From Lachnospiraceae bacterium UBA4364 (lineage in GTDB: Bacteria > Bacillota > Clostridia > Lachnospirales > Lachnospiraceae): a stretch of DNA of 34,017 nt. Position 1 is the stretch's first letter; the number at the start of each line of letters is the position of its first letter. Positions 6,335-13,239 of the stretch are shown here, in pieces. The translations under genes were made by a program, and so were the position numbers. The notes under the pieces are model-generated. The model searched no databases. It saw only the letters and a program-made list of their open reading frames with translations, and was not told the origin of the DNA. The DNA is taken from NCBI GenBank assembly GCA_002393955.1, contig DGSK01000045.1:102369-136385 (forward strand), read 5' to 3'.

Positions 6335-7348
6335 ATGAAGTTTAATGTTGAAAAAAAACGATCAATAATACTCTACTTATTGGAAAAAATAAAGAACGGC
6401 GATAAATCTGTTACAAAGAAGGTTTCGGACACTTTTGACATAAACCAGACCACTGTCCATACGTATGCCAATGAGTTGATCAAAGAGGGTGTGATAATTA
6501 AAGCAGGCAGAGATAAATATGAGCTTGTAAGCAATATGTACAAGTATCATTTGGAACGGTCGGTCGGAGAAATGGAAATGGATGACAGGGTATATCTGTC
6601 CGTCATGGAACCGCATGTGAAAAGTCTGTCAGAAAATGTCAGACATATATGGGGATATACTTTCAGTGAAATGATCAACAATGTTATAGATCATTCGGGA
6701 TCCCCGAGTGTTGATATCCTGGTCAGACAGGATTATTTAAGTACATCGGTTGTCATTTCTGATAACGGAGTCGGGATATTTAAAAAGATAAAGGAATTTT
6801 TTGGTTTAGCAACGCTTGATGATGCTATTTCTGAACTGTTTAAGGGAAAGCTTACAACAGATAAGGAAAACCATTCCGGCGAGGGGATTTTCTTTAGTTC
6901 AAAGATGGTGGATTTTTTTGCGATAGTTTCAGATGGCAAGGTTTTTTCAAATGATATCTTTGACAACAGCCAGGTGCAGGAATATAAGAAAAAATCAGAA
7001 GGTACAGTGGTTATAATGGAATTATCTAATTTCAGCAATAAGGTACCAAAAGAAATATTTGATCAATATGCAGACACAGACAACGGATTTTTTAAAACTG
7101 TCCTTCCTATAAGAAATATTTTTGAAACGGAACCGGTATCAAGGTCACAGGCAAAACGATTATGCAATAGGCTGGAGAGTTTTCGGGAAGTGGTGATTGA
7201 TTTTGAAGGTGTAAAATGGATGGGTCAGGGCTTCGCCCATCAGCTTTTTGTGGTATTTGCCTCCGGTCATGATGGGATAAAACTCGAGCCCATCAATATG
7301 TGTGAAGAAGTAGAGTCAATGTATAAACACGTGATCAACACCCGGTGA
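6335..7348 (+). CDS. Winged-helix, HATPase and DUF4325 (STAS-like) fusion protein
   Basis: This 337-residue protein has three parts. Residues 1-65 resemble a winged-helix DNA-binding domain (KKVSDTFDINQTTVHTYANELIKEGVI). Residues about 85-235 form a GHKL/HATPase fold: N-box FSEMINNVIDHS (110-121), G1 DNGVGIF (143-149) and G2 HSGEGIF (180-186). Residues about 255-325 look like the STAS-like DUF4325 domain. No phosphoacceptor His domain or membrane segment is present, so it is probably not a classical sensor kinase. It resembles anti-sigma-factor kinase/STAS logic combined with DNA binding. GGAGAG precedes the ATG by seven bases. The last codons overlap the GTG of the next gene by four bases, so the two are coupled. 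Confidence 0.8.
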   Translation: MKFNVEKKRSIILYLLEKIKNGDKSVTKKVSDTFDINQTTVHTYANELIKEGVIIKAGRDKYELVSNMYKYHLERSVGEMEMDDRVYLSVMEPHVKSLSENVRHIWGYTFSEMINNVIDHSGSPSVDILVRQDYLSTSVVISDNGVGIFKKIKEFFGLATLDDAISELFKGKLTTDKENHSGEGIFFSSKMVDFFAIVSDGKVFSNDIFDNSQVQEYKKKSEGTVVIMELSNFSNKVPKEIFDQYADTDNGFFKTVLPIRNIFETEPVSRSQAKRLCNRLESFREVVIDFEGVKWMGQGFAHQLFVVFASGHDGIKLEPINMCEEVESMYKHVINTR

Positions 7349-7983
7349 AATATATGCTCACGACACGAGAACAGGCATTAGAATACGGACTTTCTTTTCC
7401 GGACACTTACCAGGATGCACCATTCCATGATGACAACTGGCAGCTTGTCCGGTATAAGGGAAATAAGAAAGCTTTTCTCTGGACCTACGAGCGGGACGGT
7501 TTCATCAACCTCAATGTCAAGGTCGATCCGGAGCAGGCTTTCTTCTGGCGGAAGATTTATAAGTCGGTTATCCCCGGCTACCATCAGAATAAAGAACACT
7601 GGAATACCATAATCCTGGATGGCAGCATACCTGACAGGGATATAAAAATCATGATCGGGGAAAGCTATGACCTGGTCTCCGACTGTCCATCTAAAAGAAT
7701 TTATGAGGCGGTAAAGAAGATTCCCAAGGGGTGCGTTGCAACCTATGCACAGGTTGCTGAGGCAGCAGGTGACAAAAAGATGGCCAGGGCAGTCGGGAAT
7801 GCTCTGCATAAGAATCCGGATCCTTCATCCATTCCCTGCCACCGTGTGGTAAATGCAAAGGGAGAGCTTGCCGGCAACTACGCTTTCGGCGGAGCCTGGA
7901 AGCAGGCGGAAATTCTTGAGTCGGAAGGCGTGGAAGTTATCGATGGCAGGGTGGATCTGGAGAAATTTCGGTGGAAGCCGTAA
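7345..7983 (+). CDS. MmcQ/YjbR domain fused to methylated-DNA alkyltransferase (MGMT) domain
   Basis: A 212-residue fusion. Residues 1-105 match the MmcQ/YjbR (double-wing) fold (FPDTYQDAPFHDDNWQLVRY, FLWTYERDGFINLNVKVDP). Residues 115-212 are an O6-alkylguanine transferase domain with the DNA-binding RAVGNAL (148-154) and intact active site PCHRVV with Cys165. It should remove alkyl groups from guanine in DNA by suicide transfer to Cys165. It starts at a GTG that overlaps the upstream TGA (GTGA). An in-frame ATG lies three codons later, and neither has a strong ribosome site, consistent with coupling. Being in an operon with a DNA-binding ATPase suggests damage- or stress-linked expression. 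Confidence 0.85.
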   Translation: MKYMLTTREQALEYGLSFPDTYQDAPFHDDNWQLVRYKGNKKAFLWTYERDGFINLNVKVDPEQAFFWRKIYKSVIPGYHQNKEHWNTIILDGSIPDRDIKIMIGESYDLVSDCPSKRIYEAVKKIPKGCVATYAQVAEAAGDKKMARAVGNALHKNPDPSSIPCHRVVNAKGELAGNYAFGGAWKQAEILESEGVEVIDGRVDLEKFRWKP

Positions 7984-8036
7984 TAAATGACGCAGAAATA
8001 TTTCCCGGTCGGAAATTTGGAAGTTATCGATAGCAG
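7931..8036 (+). repeat. 19-nt near-perfect repeat of the MGMT gene tail
   Basis: TGGAAGTTATCGATGGCAG inside the gene (7931-7949) recurs with one change at 8018-8036, 87 bp further on and past the stop codon. The following bases keep weaker similarity (GGATC, GAGAAA, GTGGAA in order). This looks like an eroded second copy of the 3' end of this gene or of a homologue. Confidence 0.5.
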
Positions 8037-8132
8037 CCAGCTACGGATCAGCTTCAGAGAAAATATCAGTGGAAAAGGAATAAAGCGTATGCCTATATTT
8101 CAAAAGAACCGGAAAAATTAATATTTTTATAA

Positions 8133-8456
8133 ATGTCGTTAACGGAAAATTTGAATTCCGCAGTTATGAAGGCTCGGATAAATGAAGCGTGGAGGACTCA
8201 GTACATGAAAGAATGGGTAGTGATACAGGATGCGAGGGACGAGGGATATGAGGATGGACTTGAAGATGGTCGCGAGGAAGGTCGCGAGGAAGGTCGCGAA
8301 GAAGGCCGCGAGGAGGGTCGTGGTGAAGCGCATTTTGAAGTAATCTCGCGTATGCTGCGCTCCGGAAAGACTGCAGAAGAGATAGCGGAATTCTGCGGCT
8401 ATCCTATAGAGCAGGTGAAGGCGGTGAAAAAAGAAATGCTTGTATCTGCAGAGTGA
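8133..8456 (+). pseudogene. C-terminal remnant of Rpn/PD-(D/E)XK nuclease-transposase
   Basis: This 107-residue ORF reads like the tail of Rpn-family proteins: a helical NEAWRTQYMKEW segment, then DGREEGREEG repeats, then a short helical domain (SRMLRSGKTAEEIAEFCGY) typical of the C-terminus. The N-terminal nuclease domain with its catalytic D...ExQ residues is missing, and no ribosome site precedes the ATG. The GREE block is encoded by 12-nt tandem repeats (about 8266-8315) that could expand or contract. I read it as a decayed gene whose 5' part was deleted next to the MGMT-tail duplication. Confidence 0.65.
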
Positions 8457-8522
8457 TGGTTTTTCATATATAAATTTTCACGGATTTTATTTTTTGCGGA
8501 ATAATCAATAACGCTTAAGACA

Positions 8523-8551
8523 TTGACTGGTATAAAAAAATAATATAAAAT
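8523..8551 (+). promoter_or_regulatory. Candidate promoter of second DUF4143 gene
   Basis: TTGACT at 8523-8528, 17-bp spacer, TAAAAT at 8546-8551. This places the three AAAATGTTGATA repeats in the 5' untranslated leader. Confidence 0.45.
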
Positions 8552-8554
8552 ATA

Positions 8555-8630
8555 AAAATGTTGATATATACACAAAATCAGTTTCTAAAATGTTGATAAA
8601 ACCACATAAAATACTTCCAAAATGTTGATA
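8555..8630 (+). repeat. Three identical 12-bp repeats at exact 32-bp period upstream of DUF4143 gene
   Basis: AAAATGTTGATA occurs without mismatch at 8555-8566, 8587-8598 and 8619-8630. The period is exactly 32 bp, and the intervening 20 bases of the first two units share about half their positions. The last copy ends ten bases before the ATG. The arrangement parallels the 33-bp triplet before the paralogue at 285, although the motif sequence differs. Confidence 0.75.
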
Positions 8631-8640
8631 GGATAAAGCT

Positions 8641-9948
8641 ATGTTAAAAAGGAAAAAAATGAGTCAACTGGAATCTTGGAAAAAACGTAAGGATAAGAAA
8701 TGCCTTATGATCCAGGGAGCACGACAGACAGGAAAAACATTTATCATAGAGAGATTTGCTGAAAATAACTATGAAGAAACCGTAGAGATTAATTTTAAAG
8801 AAATGTCTTCTGCAATGGAAATCTTCAAAGGTGATTTAACCGTAGAAAATATGGTTATGTCAATGCGTTTTCGTTTTCCGGATAAAAAGTTCATTCCAGG
8901 TAAGACATTGATCTTCTTAGATGAAATTCAGGAATGCGAGGAAGCAATTACCTCCCTGAAGTTTTGGGCGATAGATAACCGCTATGATGTAATCGTATCG
9001 GGTTCCCTGCTGGGAATAGACTATAAAAGAGCGTCGTCCTATCCTGTGGGATATGTGAATTATATCAGGATGTATGGTCTGGACTTTGAGGAATTTCTTT
9101 GGGGTATGGGAATTGGTGATGATATGATCATGTCACTAAAGAATTATCTTGATGAAAAGAAACCGGTTCCGGAGGCTATACATGATCAAATGTTTAATTA
9201 TTATCGGCAATATATTGCCACCGGGGGAATGCCAGAAGCAGTTCAAAAGTATGTTGATACCAAAGATTTTAGGGAAGTAAATACGATTCAAAGAAACCTG
9301 TTGCAGGGATATATATACGACATAGCACATTATGCTGTCGCAGAGGAAAAAGTCAAGGCTGAGAAATGCTATCTTACGATAGCAAAGCAGCTGCTTGATA
9401 AGGAAAATCATAAATTTCAATATAAAGAAATTGAAAAAGGAGCAAGAGCACAAAAATATTATTCCAGTATTGAATGGCTGCTTCGGGCAGATATTATCCA
9501 TATTAGCAGAGTAGTAACAGATATCAGATATGATCTGGATGATTATGCAAGAGACGATTTCTTTCGGGCATACACAACAGATCTGTCAATGCTGATTGCA
9601 ATGAGGGATTTTTCATTAAAGCAGCACATAGTGGAAAATACATTTACAGGTAATTCCAAGGGCGGGATATACGAATGTGCTGTGGCAGATGCATTATATA
9701 AAAAAGGATATAAACTTTACTTCTATAAAAATGAAACTACAAAGAGAGAATTAGATATTATTATTCAAAAAGATGGAAAAGTAGTTCCTATTGAGATAAA
9801 GGGAGGCCATGCAGGTTCTGCTTCAATTAATTCCATATTAAAAAAGTATCCTGATATTACATACGGATACAAATTTATTGATGGTAACATAGGTGTCAGT
9901 GATAACGGTCTTATAACTCTTCCCTTGTATATGGTTGCGTTTATTTGA
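8641..9948 (+). CDS. AAA ATPase with C-terminal DUF4143 domain (second copy)
   Basis: This 435-residue paralogue of the gene at 285 has the same N-terminus (MLKRK), Walker A GARQTGKT (26-33), Walker B-like LIFLDEIQ and sensor-like VSGSLLG. The C-terminal nuclease-like ELDIIIQKDG...PIEIKGG block keeps the Asp and the ExK that the other copy has partly altered. Length and order match the family. The ribosome site is weak (AGGATAAAG before the ATG). It is monocistronic, with a low-GC leader containing three direct repeats. The role is unknown; DUF4143 ATPases are frequent in accessory regions, and a defence or addiction function is only a guess. Confidence 0.85.
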   Translation: MLKRKKMSQLESWKKRKDKKCLMIQGARQTGKTFIIERFAENNYEETVEINFKEMSSAMEIFKGDLTVENMVMSMRFRFPDKKFIPGKTLIFLDEIQECEEAITSLKFWAIDNRYDVIVSGSLLGIDYKRASSYPVGYVNYIRMYGLDFEEFLWGMGIGDDMIMSLKNYLDEKKPVPEAIHDQMFNYYRQYIATGGMPEAVQKYVDTKDFREVNTIQRNLLQGYIYDIAHYAVAEEKVKAEKCYLTIAKQLLDKENHKFQYKEIEKGARAQKYYSSIEWLLRADIIHISRVVTDIRYDLDDYARDDFFRAYTTDLSMLIAMRDFSLKQHIVENTFTGNSKGGIYECAVADALYKKGYKLYFYKNETTKRELDIIIQKDGKVVPIEIKGGHAGSASINSILKKYPDITYGYKFIDGNIGVSDNGLITLPLYMVAFI

Positions 9949-10157
9949 TTTTCAAGTTTCTTGTGTGTTTAAGTCCACTTAGGAAAATATACCTATTGGT
10001 AACCCTTGCCGCTGAAAGATACTATGTTACTCTGGTCGCTAAATCTCGCTAACATACCAGAAAGGCAGTCTGATGCGTTGTCATCAGTCATCGAGTTTTC
10101 AATGGTGTGGAATGGTCACATTTTCATAAAAGTCGTTAAAATGATGGCAAAAACCCA

Positions 10158-10186
10158 TTGATTAGCCATCAATTTGATGGTATACT
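10158..10186 (+). promoter_or_regulatory. Promoter with palindromic operator in the spacer
   Basis: TTGATT (10158-10163), 17-bp spacer, TATACT (10181-10186). The spacer is almost filled by CCATCAATTTGATGG (10166-10180), two 7-bp arms around a central T. A further half-site TGATGG lies at 10142-10147. This is a classic layout for autorepression by the HTH protein encoded next. Confidence 0.75.
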
Positions 10187-10207
10187 CATTTTAAAAGGAG
10201 TATGCCT

Positions 10208-10750
10208 ATGAAAAATTATGTAATACCCAGGACAATCAGCAGCGAAAGAGTAAAGACACTGCGTCACCAGTTAAAGATGACGCAGGGGGAGTTTGCGGCT
10301 TTTTTAGGCTGTTCCAAACCGACTGTGGAAAGATGGGAATCCGGTAAAAAGGAAATACGCGGTCCCGTGGTTACGCTTTTAGAGATTCTCTGCAGGGACA
10401 GGGATATTCCGAAGGCACTGGAAATTCCTGAAAGAAGCGGTAAGCTGCGTCTTTATTATATGTACGAGGACATGGTCTGCACCATAATTGATGTGGACGA
10501 GCCCTGCCAGAAGGTCTGGATTTACAACTACACCAGGGAATTGATGTTTAGGGCATTTGGAAAAAATACCGAACCAACATTCGAGGACTACGAGGAATTC
10601 ATAGAATCCCGCTGTTTTCCCAGGACAAGGGACAAGCTGAAGCTTGAGCTTGAGCGTATAGGAGTCCCCTTCTACGATCCGATCCTTATCATTGAGAAGA
10701 CAGAAGGGCGTATGGCAGAGGACAGATTCTGGATCAGGATAGAGAGATGA
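10208..10750 (+). CDS. HTH regulator/antitoxin-like protein with HipA N-subdomain-like tail
   Basis: This 180-residue protein has an N-terminal helix-turn-helix (VKTLRHQLKMTQGEFAAFL then CSKPTVERWESGKKEIRG, residues about 13-52) of the XRE/MqsA type. The C-terminal part (VWIYNYTRELMFRAFG, RCFPRTRDKLKLELERIG, EKTEGRMAEDRFWI) is like the first N-terminal subdomain of HipA proteins. The start at 10208 is chosen because AAAGGAG ends seven bases before it; the upstream in-frame ATG at 10202 would lie only one base from it. The stop is four bases before the kinase ATG. By analogy with split HipBST systems it is the likely antitoxin and autorepressor. Confidence 0.7.
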   Translation: MKNYVIPRTISSERVKTLRHQLKMTQGEFAAFLGCSKPTVERWESGKKEIRGPVVTLLEILCRDRDIPKALEIPERSGKLRLYYMYEDMVCTIIDVDEPCQKVWIYNYTRELMFRAFGKNTEPTFEDYEEFIESRCFPRTRDKLKLELERIGVPFYDPILIIEKTEGRMAEDRFWIRIER

Positions 10751-10754
10751 GCAT

Positions 10755-11561
10755 ATGGTAGAATTATTCAGCCGTGACATAAGGGATGATGGAAGACAGT
10801 CTTCAAAGGGAAATCAGCTTAAGTGGGAGACAGATGGTATCTGGTATAAAGCTGACTATATGGGGTATGAAGGCTTGTCTGAGTATGTAGTTTCTGAACT
10901 TTTGAAACTGTCAACGCTTAGAGATGAGGAATTTGTTTCGTACAGTACGGAGCAGATTCATTATAAATTAAATGATTATACAGGATGCAAAAGTCCGGAT
11001 TATAGCGGCAGCTGGCAGACGATCACTCTGGAGCGTCTGTTTAAGAAGTTATATGGAAGAAGTCTTAATAGGGACATCTATTCAATAGAAGATACGGAAG
11101 ACCGTTTGAAATATCTTACCGAACAGGTGGAAAGGGTGACCGGAATAAAAGATTTCGGTGTGTATGTCTGCAAACTGTTCGTAGTGGATGCACTGTTCCT
11201 GAACGAGGACCGGCATACCCATAACATTTCTGTACTGATGAATAGCAGCGGTGAATACAGACTGTGTCCCATATATGATAATGGAGCCGCACTTCTTTCA
11301 GATACGCAGATGGACTACCCCATGGGAGTCGATATATATCAGCTGATAAAAACTGTTAAAGCAAAAACTATCTGCGATTCCTTTGACGATCAGCTTGACG
11401 CGGCTGAGAAAATGTATGGCAGACAGCTATCATTTTCATTTGGCGAAAAGGATGTCCGCAAGATTCTCGCCGGAACAGATATATACGGCGAAGACATAAA
11501 GGAAAGAATCCTGCAGATAATCCTTGAGCAGAAAAGAAAGTATGCGTATCTGTTTGGATAG
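10755..11561 (+). CDS. HipA/CtkA-like serine/threonine kinase
   Basis: This 268-residue protein has the kinase signature of HipA-type enzymes: NEDRHTHNISVL with catalytic-type Asp152 and Asn157, then PIYDNGAALL with metal-binding-type Asp175. The N-terminal KGNQLKWETDGIWYKADYMGYEGLSE segment carries the candidate ATP-binding lysine (Lys32). It lacks the HipA N-terminal subdomain, which seems to be fused to the upstream HTH protein instead, giving a core of the CtkA/HipT size class. Expected activity is phosphorylation of a cytosolic protein such as an aminoacyl-tRNA synthetase, but the target cannot be read from sequence. All motif residues are present. Confidence 0.75.
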   Translation: MVELFSRDIRDDGRQSSKGNQLKWETDGIWYKADYMGYEGLSEYVVSELLKLSTLRDEEFVSYSTEQIHYKLNDYTGCKSPDYSGSWQTITLERLFKKLYGRSLNRDIYSIEDTEDRLKYLTEQVERVTGIKDFGVYVCKLFVVDALFLNEDRHTHNISVLMNSSGEYRLCPIYDNGAALLSDTQMDYPMGVDIYQLIKTVKAKTICDSFDDQLDAAEKMYGRQLSFSFGEKDVRKILAGTDIYGEDIKERILQIILEQKRKYAYLFG

Positions 11562-11591
11562 CCTGTTCCCTATATAATATCGTGAAAATAC

Positions 11592-11610
11592 AGCATGTCT
11601 ATGCTATAAT
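11592..11610 (+). promoter_or_regulatory. Extended -10 promoter of symporter gene
   Basis: TGCTATAAT at 11602-11610 is an extended -10 element; the -35 is poor (GTGAAA at 11582-11587). The inverted repeat AGCAT-GTCT-ATGCT (11592-11605) overlaps it and may be a regulator site. Confidence 0.5.
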
Positions 11611-11643
11611 ATCTACGATTTTATACATAGAGGGAAAATTTTT

Positions 11644-13191
11644 ATGAGCGGCTTCATTGAAACACTCACATCAGTTAACGACAAGATAAACGGATTCGTC
11701 TGGCTGACCATCGGCCTATGGCTTCTGATCGGTACAGGCATCATCATGAGCATAGTGACCGGGTTCTTCCAGGTGACGCATTTCCGTCACTGGATGCAGA
11801 AGACCATTGGAAGCGTCTTTAACAAATCGTCCCACAACAAAGATGAAAAGGGAAGCGTGTCGCAGTTCCAGGCGCTCTGTACGGCGCTGGCGGCAACCAT
11901 CGGTACCGGAAATATCGCCGGCGTGGCAGCAGCCATATGCTTAGGCGGTCCCGGTGCGGTGTTCTGGATGTGGGTTGCGGCATTTTTCGGCATGATGACC
12001 AACTACTCTGAGAACATCCTTGGTATCTATTTCCGCAGGAAGAATAAGGACGGCGAGTGGTCCGGCGGTGCAATGTACTACCTTCAGGACGGGCTGGGCG
12101 GCAAGGACAGGCCGAAGGCCCTGCAGGTAATTGGCCGTATATTGGCTATAATCTTTGCCGGCTGTGCAATACTGGCATCCTTTGGTATCGGAAATATGGG
12201 ACAGATCAATAAGATCGTGCTGAATGTCGACTCGGCCTTTTTTGCAAAATACGAGATTCAGCCATTGTTTGGCATTATCCCGACGGTGCCCTTTTCACTG
12301 GGGATCATCATCATGGCGATCGGCGGCCTTATCATAATCGGTGGCCTGAAGCGTATCGCATCGGTAGCTGAGATGGTGGTTCCGTTTATGGCCGGACTTT
12401 ATATCCTAGGTGCTGTTGTTATCATATGCATTCATTTCGGCAGCATAGTTCCCGCATTTTTATCAATCTTTAAATTTGCCTTTGGCGTAAAAGCGGTGGC
12501 AGGCGGTGCCGTCGGTACTGCACTGAAAAACGCTATTACCCAGGGATGCAAACGAGGAGTTTTCAGTAATGAGGCAGGGCTCGGTTCATCTGTTATGGTA
12601 CATTCAAATTCTGATGTGAAAGAGCCGATAAAGCAGGGGCTCTGGGGAATCTTCGAGGTGTTTTTCGACACCATTGTTGTGTGTTCCATAACTGCGATGG
12701 TTGTTCTTACCAGTGGGTATATCGATCTTGAGACAGGTCTTTTTACGGAAGCAGATGGAGTATCCGATGCTAACCTTGTAGCTAAGGCTTTCGGCAATGT
12801 GTTCGGAGCACCCGGCGAATGGTTTATTGCTATTGCGATCTTTCTCTTTGCATTTACTACTGTCCTGGGTTGGTCGCACTACGGTGGAAAGGCTATAGAG
12901 TATCTTATAAATGAAAAGGCCGTTGTGGCATTCAGGATCATATTTGTGTGTTTTATGATCGTGGGGGCTCTTGCCACATCTTCCCTTGCCTGGGACATTT
13001 CAGATACATTTAACGGAATGATGATGATCCCTAACCTTATCGGTGTCTTAAGCCTTGCACCTCTGGTGCACAGGCTGACACATAATTACATAAACAGAAA
13101 GCTAAAAGGAATCGATGAAAAGCCGTTGCTGTCATTTATCCCTAAGATTCAGGCAGAACATGAGCAGAAGGTTATGGCAGGAGAGGAGTGA
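11644..13191 (+). CDS. Alanine/glycine:cation symporter, AGCS family
   Basis: This 515-residue integral membrane protein has about ten hydrophobic segments and the AGCS signature in the first third: ALCTALAATIGTGNIAGVAAAI, GGPGAVFWMWVAAFFGM and the NYSENILGIYFRRK loop. CKRGVFSNEAGLGSS and the C-terminal LGWSHYGGKAIEYL block are also characteristic. It imports alanine or glycine with Na+ (or H+) across the cytoplasmic membrane. Length fits the family (450-530). AGAGGGA precedes the ATG. It may be co-transcribed with the HD-GYP gene 48 bases downstream, since no terminator lies between them. Confidence 0.92.
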   Translation: MSGFIETLTSVNDKINGFVWLTIGLWLLIGTGIIMSIVTGFFQVTHFRHWMQKTIGSVFNKSSHNKDEKGSVSQFQALCTALAATIGTGNIAGVAAAICLGGPGAVFWMWVAAFFGMMTNYSENILGIYFRRKNKDGEWSGGAMYYLQDGLGGKDRPKALQVIGRILAIIFAGCAILASFGIGNMGQINKIVLNVDSAFFAKYEIQPLFGIIPTVPFSLGIIIMAIGGLIIIGGLKRIASVAEMVVPFMAGLYILGAVVIICIHFGSIVPAFLSIFKFAFGVKAVAGGAVGTALKNAITQGCKRGVFSNEAGLGSSVMVHSNSDVKEPIKQGLWGIFEVFFDTIVVCSITAMVVLTSGYIDLETGLFTEADGVSDANLVAKAFGNVFGAPGEWFIAIAIFLFAFTTVLGWSHYGGKAIEYLINEKAVVAFRIIFVCFMIVGALATSSLAWDISDTFNGMMMIPNLIGVLSLAPLVHRLTHNYINRKLKGIDEKPLLSFIPKIQAEHEQKVMAGEE

Positions 13192-13239
13192 CGGTAAATA
13201 ATACTATATAAAATCCTCTAAGGAGTATGACCGGATTCA

